The translations under genes and the position numbers were made by a program. A stretch of 6,921 bases of DNA from an uncultured Oscillospiraceae bacterium (GTDB taxonomy: Bacteria > Bacillota > Clostridia > Oscillospirales > Acutalibacteraceae), in the NCBI GenBank assembly GCA_900549155.1, contig URNF01000111.1:1-6921 (forward strand), read 5' to 3'. This document shows, piece by piece, positions 1 through 6,486 of the stretch. A model generated the notes under the pieces. The model saw nothing but the letters and a program-made list of their open reading frames with translations, had not been told where the DNA came from and did not search any database. How positions within the stretch are numbered: the first letter of the stretch is position 1; every line of letters starts with the position of its first letter.

Positions 1-304
1 CGGCGGCGACGGCATCACCGTTCTCCCCGCCGCAGAAAAACAAATTGCCGCGCTCGAAGCACTCGGCTTCGGCGATCTCCCCGTCTGCATCGCCAAAACG
101 CAATACAGCTTTTCCGACGATCCCCAAAAGCGCGGCGCACCGGAGCACTTCACCGTCACGGTCAAAAACGTGCGGGTGTCGGCGGGCGCGGGATTTGTCG
201 TCGTTCTGACGGGCGACATCCTCACCATGCCGGGACTGCCGAAAAGCCCCGCCGCAGAGCGCATCGACATCGACGACGACGGCAACATCACAGGACTGTT
301 TTAA
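1..304 (+). CDS. fhs: Formate--tetrahydrofolate ligase, C-terminal part (5' end outside window)
   Basis: The reading frame enters at base 2 and runs 100 codons to TAA at 302-304. The product would be formyltetrahydrofolate synthetase, the cytosolic enzyme that joins formate to tetrahydrofolate using ATP. It feeds purine synthesis and, in acetogens, the methyl branch of the Wood-Ljungdahl pathway. The call rests on segments I recognise from the C-terminal part of the family: AKTQYSFSDDP around residues 35-45, AGAGFVVVLTGD around 64-75, then TMPGLPKSPAAERID and a short tail ending in GLF. The family is about 550-560 residues long, so roughly the last fifth is present. No frameshift is seen. The stop codon overlaps the ribosome binding site of the HD-domain gene, so the two are probably co-transcribed. 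The promoter lies outside the window. Confidence 0.95.
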   Translation, partial: GGDGITVLPAAEKQIAALEALGFGDLPVCIAKTQYSFSDDPQKRGAPEHFTVTVKNVRVSAGAGFVVVLTGDILTMPGLPKSPAAERIDIDDDGNITGLF

Positions 305-309
305 GGAGG
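303..309 (+). promoter_or_regulatory. Ribosome binding site of the HD-domain gene
   Basis: AAGGAGG lies 7 nt before the ATG at 317 and shares bases 303-304 with the fhs stop codon. A ribosome ending fhs translation would stop directly on this site, which supports coupled expression of the two genes and fixes the start at 317. Confidence 0.85.
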
Positions 310-316
310 CATTTCC

Positions 317-910
317 ATGCGCGAGAGCACCATCACAAGAGACAAGGCGTTTGAGCTTTTGAAAACCTATAACAAGGATCCGTTTCACATCCGTCACGCG
401 CTGACGGTGGAGGGGGTCATGCGCTATTACGCAAAGACCCTCGGCTTTGCCGACGAGGTCGACTATTGGGGCATTGTCGGGCTGCTGCACGACATTGACT
501 TTGAGCTGTATCCCGACGAGCACTGCAAGAAAGCGCCGGAGCTTTTGGCGGCGGGCGGCGTCGGCGAGGACATGATCCGCGCGATCTGCTCCCACGGCTA
601 TGGCATTTGCTGCGACATCGAGCCGGAGCATGAAATGGAAAAGGTGCTGTTTGCCGCCGACGAGCTGACGGGGCTTATCTGGTCGGCAGCGCTCATGCGC
701 CCCTCAAAAAGCGTCATGGACATGGAAGTGTCCAGCCTCAAAAAGAAATTCAAGGACAAGAAGTTTGCGGCGGGCTGCTCCCGCGATGTCATCCGCGACG
801 GCGCGGCGCGGCTTTCCTGGGATCTTGACCGTCTTTTTGAGCAGACCATCCTTGCCATGCGCACCTGTGAAGCGGACATCGCCGCTTTCATGGAAACCTA
901 TACGGCATAA
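317..910 (+). CDS. HD-domain predicted metal-dependent phosphohydrolase
   Basis: This is a 197-residue soluble protein with no signal peptide or membrane segment. The HD-superfamily metal ligands appear in order: H27 (within HIRHALTVEGVM), the H58-D59 doublet (GLLHDIDF), H93 (ICSHGYG) and D115 (FAADELTG). This is the classical H...HD...H...D pattern of HD phosphohydrolases, which usually act on nucleotides or phosphate esters. It resembles the small stand-alone HD proteins annotated as predicted hydrolases (COG2316-like, from memory). The substrate cannot be told from sequence. The C-terminal third (about 120-197) is helical and charged, with a lysine-rich stretch at 142-149. The ATG at 317 is well placed behind AAGGAGG. 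The gene follows fhs with 12 nt between stop and start and ends just before a strong terminator, so it is the last gene of that unit. A link to folate or purine metabolism is only suggested by position. Confidence 0.88.
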   Translation: MRESTITRDKAFELLKTYNKDPFHIRHALTVEGVMRYYAKTLGFADEVDYWGIVGLLHDIDFELYPDEHCKKAPELLAAGGVGEDMIRAICSHGYGICCDIEPEHEMEKVLFAADELTGLIWSAALMRPSKSVMDMEVSSLKKKFKDKKFAAGCSRDVIRDGAARLSWDLDRLFEQTILAMRTCEADIAAFMETYTA

Positions 911-913
911 CAT

Positions 914-950
914 AAAAAAAGTGGTGATGCAAGCATCACCACTTTTTTTT
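914..950. terminator. Bidirectional intrinsic terminator between convergent genes
   Basis: A perfect inverted repeat has arms GTGGTGATGC (921-930) and GCATCACCAC (933-942) around AA. It is flanked by A7 (914-920) and T8 (943-950). Read on either strand it gives a GC-containing stem followed by a U-tract, so it should stop both the fhs/HD transcript and the oppositely directed pfp transcript. The last two T residues also belong to the pfp stop codon (TAA, complement of 949-951). Confidence 0.93.
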
Positions 951-2166
951 ACAGCTTAAAATGGAGCGGCAGACCGTCCTGCATCACAGGATAGCTCTCG
1001 CCGCAAATGAGCGGACGGAAATAGGCGACGGCGGGCGGCAGCACGCCGTTTTTCGTTTCGTTTATCCACTCGATCGGGAATTTCTTTTCATGGTTGGCGA
1101 CCTTGCTCGCCTCCGCCGCGAAGAAATCCACCGTGTAGGGGTCATCGGACAGGCGGTTGAAGCACATCATCTTGCCGCTTTCACCCGCAAGCGCCGCCTG
1201 CACACCGGCAGCGGCGATCGCTTCCGCTTCTTCAAGATCCGTTTTCGACGCGATGTGCGCCGCGCAGCGCTGCATCACGTTCAGCTCTATGGAGCGCACC
1301 TTGCAGCCGATCTCGCGGCTGACGATCTCTTCAAGGCGCTTGCCGACGCCGGAAAGATAGCGATGACCGAAGATATCCTTTGCACCGGAGCGATAGCTGC
1401 CGCCCGCAGCCGCCTCCGGTATTTCAATGCCCTCGGAGACCGCGACGATCACCGAGCGGTGTTGCTTCTGTGCGGCACGCACATCCTCAAGAAAGCCGTC
1501 CACCGAAAACGGCACCTCGGGCAGATAGATAAGGTGCGGCGCAGTCTCGCCGTGCGTATGCAAAAGACAGGTCGACGCCGTCAGCCAGCCCGCGTTGCGT
1601 CCCATGATCTCCACGATGGTGACCGAGCGCACGCTGTATGCCGTGCTGTCGCGCGCTATCTCCTGCAGGGTGGTGTTGACATATTTCGCCGCAGAGCCGA
1701 AGCCCGGCGTGTGGTCGGTACAGCACAGGTCGTTGTCGATGGTCTTCGGAATGCCGATCACGCGGATGTCCCGCCGCGTCTGTTCGAAATAACGGGACAG
1801 CTTCATGACCGTGTCCATGGAGTCGTTGCCGCCGATATAGAAAAAGGCGCGGACATTGTGCTCCACAAGGCAGTCGGCAACCGCACGGTAGACCGTTTCA
1901 TTTTCCTCATATTCCGGCAGCTTATACCGACACGAGCCGAGCACCGCAGACGGTGTGCGGCACACGAGATCCAGCTCCGTCTCGGTCGGCATCCGCTCGT
2001 TGAGATCGACAAGCCGATTTTTGATGAAGCCCTCGATGCCGTTGGGCGAGCCGTAGACCGTGTGAATTTCCGGCTGTCGCCGCGCCTCACGGATAACGCC
2101 GACAAGAGATGCGTTGATCGCGCAGGTCGGACCGCCCGACTGTGCCACTGCAATGTTAAAAGCCAT
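949..2166 (-). CDS. pfp: 6-phosphofructokinase, probably PPi-dependent
   Basis: This 405-residue cytosolic enzyme of the PfkA superfamily interconverts fructose 6-phosphate and fructose 1,6-bisphosphate in glycolysis. Motifs in order are AQSGGPTCAIN (8-18, phosphate-binding loop), GGNDS (112-116), PKTIDND (140-146, with D144 as the likely catalytic base), MGRNAGW (188-194), SEG (244-246) and VMQR (297-300). In family knowledge, E. coli Gly104 and Gly124 fit ATP, whereas Asp and Lys at these places mark PPi enzymes. Here the equivalents are D115 and K141, so pyrophosphate is the expected donor and the reaction would be reversible. The residue equivalent to the Mg-binding Asp103 is Asn (N114), which is unusual against ATP enzymes. 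The ATG at 2164-2166 has a modest GGGGA site 9 nt upstream. It is the last gene of the five-gene chain, 42 nt after the DUF3006 gene, and ends in the shared terminator. Confidence 0.93.
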   Translation of the reverse strand: MAFNIAVAQSGGPTCAINASLVGVIREARRQPEIHTVYGSPNGIEGFIKNRLVDLNERMPTETELDLVCRTPSAVLGSCRYKLPEYEENETVYRAVADCLVEHNVRAFFYIGGNDSMDTVMKLSRYFEQTRRDIRVIGIPKTIDNDLCCTDHTPGFGSAAKYVNTTLQEIARDSTAYSVRSVTIVEIMGRNAGWLTASTCLLHTHGETAPHLIYLPEVPFSVDGFLEDVRAAQKQHRSVIVAVSEGIEIPEAAAGGSYRSGAKDIFGHRYLSGVGKRLEEIVSREIGCKVRSIELNVMQRCAAHIASKTDLEEAEAIAAAGVQAALAGESGKMMCFNRLSDDPYTVDFFAAEASKVANHEKKFPIEWINETKNGVLPPAVAYFRPLICGESYPVMQDGLPLHFKL

Positions 2167-2175
2167 AATAACCGT

Positions 2176-2180
2176 TCCCC
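2176..2180 (-). promoter_or_regulatory. Weak ribosome binding site of pfp
   Basis: On the minus strand GGGGA lies 9 nt before the pfp ATG. It is poorer than the AGGAGG-type sites of the upstream genes, which might lower pfp translation or make it depend on the hairpin just upstream. Confidence 0.5.
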
Positions 2181-2182
2181 AT

Positions 2183-2203
2183 CGCTTTTGCCCTGCAAAA
2201 GCG
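2183..2203 (-). other. Intercistronic hairpin before pfp
   Basis: A perfect 9-bp inverted repeat, CGCTTTTGC (2183-2191) and GCAAAAGCG (2195-2203), surrounds a 3-nt loop in the 42-nt gap between the DUF3006 and pfp genes. On the minus-strand transcript it is followed by AUGGGGAACGG rather than a U-tract, so it does not look like a full terminator. A role in mRNA processing or stability, or in pausing before pfp, is possible but inferred. Confidence 0.6.
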
Positions 2204-2208
2204 CCCTT

Positions 2209-2430
2209 TCAATGCTTCGATTTTTGCAAAAGGCGCTGCTCCAGCGCGAAAATTTCCGCGCGCCGCCTTTCGGTTTCTTCTGTATCCACGGTATACACGC
2301 CCGCCGCAAAGCGCAGCACGTCCCCCGCCTTGACGGCGGGCAGCTGCCCCTTGGCGACCGTGACCGTTTTTTCATCCTCGGTCTCTAATACTACCACATC
2401 TTCCTCGATGCGGTCAACTGTAAAAATCAT
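2209..2430 (-). CDS. DUF3006 family small protein
   Basis: This is a 73-residue acidic protein without signal peptide or membrane helix. The N-terminal part (1-48) has the pattern of a small beta domain: FTVDRIEEDVVVLE, a TVTVAKGQLP strand-turn, and AGDVLRF followed by YTVD. A charged helix follows (EETERRRAEIFALEQRLL, about 51-68). I recognise this arrangement (DR.E...VLE, GDVL, then TEERR..I..L..RL) as DUF3006, a family of unknown function often found beside ComEC-like metallo-beta-lactamase genes. Its start ATG shares one base with the stop codon of the upstream metallo-beta-lactamase gene (TGATG), and an AAGGAG site (2441-2446) lies inside that gene's last codons. Translation of the two is therefore almost certainly coupled, and a shared job is likely. 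The biochemical function is unknown. Confidence 0.85.
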   Translation of the reverse strand: MIFTVDRIEEDVVVLETEDEKTVTVAKGQLPAVKAGDVLRFAAGVYTVDTEETERRRAEIFALEQRLLQKSKH

Positions 2431-3368
2431 CAGCTGCTCGCTCCTTTTTCACAGGTGATCGTGAACGTGTTGCCGTCGCAGACAAGATGCACCGTACCGT
2501 TTAGATCGGTGCGATAGATCTTTGCGCCGCAATCGTGCAGCCGCTCCAGCGTGTCGCTGTGCGGATGACCGTAGGAATTGCCCGTCCCGCAGGATATGAG
2601 CGCAAAGGACGGCTTCACCTGCTGCAAAAATGCCGCACTTGTGCCGGTGTGGCTACCATGGTGCCCGACCTTCAGAACGTCCGCTTTGAGATCGACGCCG
2701 TTTTCGGAAAGCGCCTTTTCCGCTTTTTCCTCCGCATCGCCCATGAACAGCAGCCGCCGTTTGCCGCAGGTGACACGGCACACCACCGACTGGTTGTTGT
2801 TATCGGTGAAATCCGCCGCAGGCCCGATCAGCTCCACCGTTGCGCTGCCGAGCGCAAACGCCTTTTCGTCCCGCGCGTCCGCGACCGGCACATTCCGCTC
2901 ATCCAGCGCCTGCAAAAGGCGCAGATAGGTCTTGGTGGTCGGCGTGCTGCCCTGCGGCATAAACGCCATGATGTATCTGCCGATCGGCATCTGCTCCACC
3001 ACCGTGCGCATGCCGCCGATGTGGTCGCTGTCGGCATGGGTGGCAATGACATAGTCGAGCCGCTCAATGCCCTTTTCCTGCAGAAAAGCCAATACCGTGC
3101 CGCCGTCGCCGTTTTCGCCCGCGTCGATGAGCAGCGTTTTGCCGTCGCTTTGCAGCACCAGTGCGTCTGCGTTGCCGACGTCCAGCATGTCCACCGTGAG
3201 ACTGCCCGCAGCGGGCGTGTCGTCCTCTGCGCCCAAGCCGTCAAACAGCGTCTCCCATGTCGGCAGAAACGAGATCTTCAGCGTGCCGTTATAGGTGATG
3301 AGCAGGCACAGCACCGCAAACAGCAGCGCTGCGCCCGCCTTTATCCATTTTGTGTATTTGCGCTTCAT
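2430..3368 (-). CDS. Membrane-anchored ComEC-type metallo-beta-lactamase fold hydrolase
   Basis: This 312-residue protein starts with a basic stretch (MKRKYTKWIK) and one hydrophobic helix at about 11-26, a signal anchor that would place the catalytic domain outside the membrane. The domain (about 56-305) has the order expected for the hydrolase part of ComEC/Rec2: DVGNADA (63-69), LLIDAG (79-84), THADSDHIGG (110-119, with H111, D113, D115, H116), NNQS (191-194), FMGD (208-211), KVGHHGSH (233-240) and GHPH (267-270). ComEC-type domains are thought to hydrolyse phosphodiesters, probably DNA, during competence. Stand-alone copies are common in Clostridia with unproven roles. There is no competence-channel domain here. 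The start has GAGGAG (3377-3382) 8 nt upstream. Its ATG overlaps the ftsK stop by 4 nt (ATGA), and its stop overlaps the DUF3006 start. Family and fold are secure; the substrate is not. Confidence 0.92.
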   Translation of the reverse strand: MKRKYTKWIKAGAALLFAVLCLLITYNGTLKISFLPTWETLFDGLGAEDDTPAAGSLTVDMLDVGNADALVLQSDGKTLLIDAGENGDGGTVLAFLQEKGIERLDYVIATHADSDHIGGMRTVVEQMPIGRYIMAFMPQGSTPTTKTYLRLLQALDERNVPVADARDEKAFALGSATVELIGPAADFTDNNNQSVVCRVTCGKRRLLFMGDAEEKAEKALSENGVDLKADVLKVGHHGSHTGTSAAFLQQVKPSFALISCGTGNSYGHPHSDTLERLHDCGAKIYRTDLNGTVHLVCDGNTFTITCEKGASS

Positions 3369-5734
3369 GTGGGCTGCTCCTCGGATGCATCATCTGTGCC
3401 CGTCGTGCGCATTTCCAGCCACTGCTGACGCGTGATGAGCACCTGGCGGGGCTTGCTGCCCTCATACGGCCCGATGATACCCTTTTGCTCCAGCTGGTCG
3501 ATGATCCTGCCCGCACGGGCATAGCCCAGCCGCAGCCGCCGCTGCAGCATCGAGGTGGATGCCATTCCCGCTTCCACCACAGCTTCGATCGCCTGCGGCA
3601 GCATATCATCCCAGTCGCCGTCCTCACCTTCGGTCTCCTCGCCCTTTGCGGCGGTCTTGCCCGCAGCAGCCGCCTGACGGTCGATCTCGTCAAGAATGGA
3701 CTGATCGTAGTCCGTCTCCGAACGGTCGGCGGATTTCAAAAATTCCACGACCGATTCGACCTCACGGTTGCTGACAAAGCAGCCCTGCACGCGGCACGGC
3801 TTCGGTCTGCCGACCGGCATGAACAGCATATCGCCGTAGCCGAGCAGCTTTTCCGCGCCGCCCGCATCCAGAATGGTGCGGGAGTCCACCGCCGATGCCA
3901 CCGTCAGCGCGAGACGGCTCGGGATGTTGGCTTTGATCAGTCCCGTGATGACATCCACAGAGGGACGCTGGGTGGCGATGACCATATGCATACCCGCCGC
4001 ACGCGCCATCTGCGCCAGGCGGATGATGGAGTCCTCGACCTCGCTTGCCGCCGCCATCATCAGATCCGCCAACTCGTCGATCACGATGAGAATGAGCGGC
4101 ATCGGACGCAGCGTTTCGCTCTTTTGCGCAAGCGCGTTATAGGAGGTGAGATCGCGGACATTGTTTTCCGCAAACAGCTTATAGCGATGCAGCATTTCGT
4201 TGACCGCCCAGCCGAGTGCACCCGCCGCCTTGCGCGGATCGGTGACAACGGGGATGAGCAGGTGCGGGATGCCGTTATACACGCCGAACTCCACCTGCTT
4301 CGGGTCGATGAGGATCATTTTCACCTCATCGGGGCGGGCGTGATACAGCACCGACTGGATCATGGAGTTGGTGCAGACGGATTTGCCCGAGCCGGTCGTG
4401 CCGGCGATGAGCAGATGCGGCATCTTCGCCAGATCGGCAAGCACCAGCTCGCCCTCGATATCCTTGCCGAGCGCCACCGTCAGCTTGCCCTTGGAGGCGG
4501 AAAACTGCGGCGTGTCCAGCAGCTCGCGCAGACACACGGTGTTGCGGCTTTTGTTCGGAATTTCAATGCCCACCGCCGCCTTGTTCGGGATGGGCGCTTC
4601 AATGCGCACACCCGTGGTGGCAAGCCGCAGGGCAATGTCGTCGGCAAGCCCCGTGATGCGGCTGATCTTCACGCCCGCACTCGGCTCCAGCTCATACCGC
4701 GTGACCGCGGGACCGTGGGTGACCGCGCTCATGCGCGTGCTGATGCCGAAGTCCTTGAGCGTGCTCACGAGCAGCTCGCCGTTTCTCTCCACCTCTTCGG
4801 CAGACGCGCCGCCTGCGGCAGCGTGCGGCTCATCGAGCAGCGACAGCGGCGGAAAACGATAGCCGTCCGCTTCCTCGCGCGGCTCCTCGGGCGGTGTCGG
4901 CTGTTCCGCTTTTGTCTCTTTTTTTGCGGGCACTGCCGTTTCCTGCAGCTCCTCGGCTGCCTTTTTCAAAGAATGCAACGCTTCCTCGGAGGGTGCAGGC
5001 GTCGGCGGCTCCGGCTCCGGCTGCGGCTTTTCCGCCTTTTTGCGCGGCTTTTCCTCATAGCCCTCGCCGAGGTCGATGTCGATGTGCGCGCGGCGGCGTT
5101 CCTCACGCTGTGCCTTGCTGCGTTCCATATATTCCTCGGTGTATGCCACCGCCGACTCGATCGACTCTTTGGTTTTCTTCACCGGCTTTGCCGCCGTTTT
5201 GAACAACGCGATGATGGTCGTGCCGGTCACCAGCATCAAAAACACGAAAATGAGCAAACAGATGATGATCTTCGCGCCGACACCGGGAAACAGCTTCACC
5301 ATCGGATGTCCGAGCAGCGTGCCGAACACGCCGCTGCTGAAAATGTCGGTATAGCCGCTCTCATAGCTTGCGGCGATGCTCTGAAAATACGGTGCCTGCT
5401 CCGTCGCGGCGGAAAATATGTAGATGGCGCTGTCCACCATCGTCAGAAGCGCCACACACTGCCACAGCTTCGCGCTGATGCTGCCGATGGGGCGCTCCAT
5501 CGCGGCAATGACCGCGATATACCCCAACAGCACCGGCAGCACATAGGCACAGATGCCGAACATGCCCTTTATGAACAGATGCAGAAAATACCACAGGTTT
5601 TTCCCCTCCTGCCCGGGGATGCACACAATGCACAAAAGCAAGATCGCCACGGCAAACAGGATAATCGCCGCCGCCTGATGGCGGGCACGCGGCGTCTCCT
5701 TTTTTGTCTGTCGGCTCTTTTTTCGGGTTGCCAA
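3365..5734 (-). CDS. ftsK: FtsK/SpoIIIE-type DNA translocase (TTG start)
   Basis: This 789-residue membrane-bound, ATP-driven DNA pump moves chromosomal DNA through a closing septum at division or sporulation. About four hydrophobic segments lie at residues 21-40, 50-78, 88-108 and 153-178. Next comes a charged, proline-rich linker (about 180-310), then the alpha/beta motor. The motor has Walker A GTTGSGKS (445-452), IDPKQVEF (476-483), Walker B LILIVIDELADL (547-558, D553/E554), ATQRPS (587-592) and DSRTILD (617-623). A C-terminal winged-helix gamma domain (about 710-768) would read oriented DNA motifs. All motor motifs look intact. The start is TTG (complement of 5732-5734), chosen because AGGAGG lies exactly 7 nt upstream and the next in-frame Met is at residue 58, beyond the first membrane segment. 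It begins 12 nt after the tepA stop. Whether it serves as vegetative FtsK or sporulation SpoIIIE cannot be decided here; the adjacent tepA resembles the B. subtilis spoIIIE locus. Confidence 0.96.
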   Translation of the reverse strand: MATRKKSRQTKKETPRARHQAAAIILFAVAILLLCIVCIPGQEGKNLWYFLHLFIKGMFGICAYVLPVLLGYIAVIAAMERPIGSISAKLWQCVALLTMVDSAIYIFSAATEQAPYFQSIAASYESGYTDIFSSGVFGTLLGHPMVKLFPGVGAKIIICLLIFVFLMLVTGTTIIALFKTAAKPVKKTKESIESAVAYTEEYMERSKAQREERRRAHIDIDLGEGYEEKPRKKAEKPQPEPEPPTPAPSEEALHSLKKAAEELQETAVPAKKETKAEQPTPPEEPREEADGYRFPPLSLLDEPHAAAGGASAEEVERNGELLVSTLKDFGISTRMSAVTHGPAVTRYELEPSAGVKISRITGLADDIALRLATTGVRIEAPIPNKAAVGIEIPNKSRNTVCLRELLDTPQFSASKGKLTVALGKDIEGELVLADLAKMPHLLIAGTTGSGKSVCTNSMIQSVLYHARPDEVKMILIDPKQVEFGVYNGIPHLLIPVVTDPRKAAGALGWAVNEMLHRYKLFAENNVRDLTSYNALAQKSETLRPMPLILIVIDELADLMMAAASEVEDSIIRLAQMARAAGMHMVIATQRPSVDVITGLIKANIPSRLALTVASAVDSRTILDAGGAEKLLGYGDMLFMPVGRPKPCRVQGCFVSNREVESVVEFLKSADRSETDYDQSILDEIDRQAAAAGKTAAKGEETEGEDGDWDDMLPQAIEAVVEAGMASTSMLQRRLRLGYARAGRIIDQLEQKGIIGPYEGSKPRQVLITRQQWLEMRTTGTDDASEEQPT

Positions 5735-5741
5735 AAGAATT

Positions 5742-5747
5742 CCTCCT
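5742..5747 (-). promoter_or_regulatory. Strong ribosome binding site that fixes the TTG start of ftsK
   Basis: AGGAGG on the minus strand lies 7 nt before the TTG at 5734-5732 and shares its first base, at 5747, with the last base of the tepA TGA stop. The nearby ATG at 5750-5748 is in a different frame. This is the main argument for a TTG start. Confidence 0.85.
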
Positions 5748-6457
5748 CATTTTCTGCCTTTTTCTTCGTCGATCATACGGTATAAAGCGCCGATCGCATC
5801 CGACAGCGATCCGCACGCGTCGATCAGTCCCTCTTTGACCGCATCCGCGCCGTCGAGCACCGTGCCGATGTCGGTCGCCAGCTCGTCCGTCGCCATGCAC
5901 AGCTCCATGAACCGTGCATTGCTCATGTGGGAATGGGCGGTCACGAAATCGGTGATGCGCTGCTGCATCTTGCGAAAATAGGAAAATGCCTGCGGCACGC
6001 CGAGCACCAGCCCGTTGATGCGCACAGGGTGAACGGTCATGGTCGCGCTCGGCACAATGAACGAGCGCTTTGCCGCCACGGCAAGCGGCACGCCGATGGA
6101 GTGCCCGCCGCCGAGCACCAGCGACACCGTCGGCTTCTGCATGCCGGCGATCAGCTCCGCCAGCGCCAGCCCCGCCTCGATATCGCCGCCGACCGTGTTG
6201 AGGATGACCAAAAGCCCCTCAATGTCGCGGCTTTCCTCAACGGCGACCAGCTGCGGGATCACGTGCTCATATTTTGTGGTCTTGTTGTCCCCCGCCAACG
6301 CATAATGTCCCTCGATCTGACCGATAACGGTGAGACAGTGGATGGTGTGATCGCCGTTGTCGGTCGTCACCGCACCGTTCTCCACCACATCTTTCAGGGT
6401 GTTTTGCAGCGCCTGCACCTCGGTCTCGTTTTTCTTTTCGTCTGCCACAGCAGTCAT
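5747..6457 (-). CDS. tepA: TepA-type ClpP-fold serine protease
   Basis: This 236-residue soluble protein belongs to the ClpP/crotonase superfamily and matches what I recall of B. subtilis TepA (YmfB), described as a cytosolic protease affecting protein translocation. Key segments are IGQIEGH (45-51), NKTTKYEHVIPQ (58-69), LNTVGGDIEAGLALAE (86-101), GGGHSIG (116-122) with nucleophile S120, and TMTVHPVR (139-146) with general base H143. An acidic residue in the ATDIGTVLDGADA stretch (189 onward) probably completes the triad. The first ~38 residues are variable and charged. The ATG at 6457 has AAAGG directly against it. The in-frame GTG at 6448-6446 (codon 4) would have AAAGGA at a normal 8-nt spacing and may be the true start. 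It is the first gene of the minus-strand chain, 12 nt before ftsK, with its own promoter just upstream. Confidence 0.92.
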   Translation of the reverse strand: MTAVADEKKNETEVQALQNTLKDVVENGAVTTDNGDHTIHCLTVIGQIEGHYALAGDNKTTKYEHVIPQLVAVEESRDIEGLLVILNTVGGDIEAGLALAELIAGMQKPTVSLVLGGGHSIGVPLAVAAKRSFIVPSATMTVHPVRINGLVLGVPQAFSYFRKMQQRITDFVTAHSHMSNARFMELCMATDELATDIGTVLDGADAVKEGLIDACGSLSDAIGALYRMIDEEKGRK

Positions 6458-6486
6458 CCTTTCGTCCGCTTTACGGCGTTTTTCAT
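6454..6486 (-). CDS. Possible 10-codon leader ORF overlapping the tepA start
   Basis: In the tepA leader an ATG at 6486-6484 opens a frame of ten codons, MKNAVKRTKG, ending in TGA at 6456-6454. The TGA overlaps the tepA ATG as ATGA, the same junction used between ftsK and the metallo-beta-lactamase gene. No good Shine-Dalgarno sequence precedes it, and ten codons without a stop is expected by chance, so this is weak. Confidence 0.2.
   Translation of the reverse strand: MKNAVKRTKG

Noticed and set aside
2183..2203. Intrinsic terminator between the DUF3006 gene and pfp
   Set aside because: The stem is good, but on the transcribed strand it is followed by AUGGGGAACGG, not a U-tract.
961..2388. 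A 475-codon open frame on the + strand opposite pfp
   Set aside because: It shares no recognisable motif, is rich in Arg, His and Asp, has no ribosome binding site, and begins inside the antisense of the pfp C-terminus. It is a shadow of the real gene.
3350..5785. An 811-codon open frame on the + strand covering the whole ftsK gene on the other strand
   Set aside because: Its product is dominated by Arg, His and Leu in low-complexity runs, it has no ribosome binding site, and it mirrors an intact, strongly motif-supported FtsK. GC-rich third positions in ftsK suppress stops on the opposite strand.
5361..5900. A 179-codon open frame on the - strand spanning the tepA-ftsK junction
   Set aside because: It is an out-of-frame reading of two well-supported genes, Arg/Gly-rich, with no motif. 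It includes the out-of-frame ATG near the ftsK ribosome binding site.
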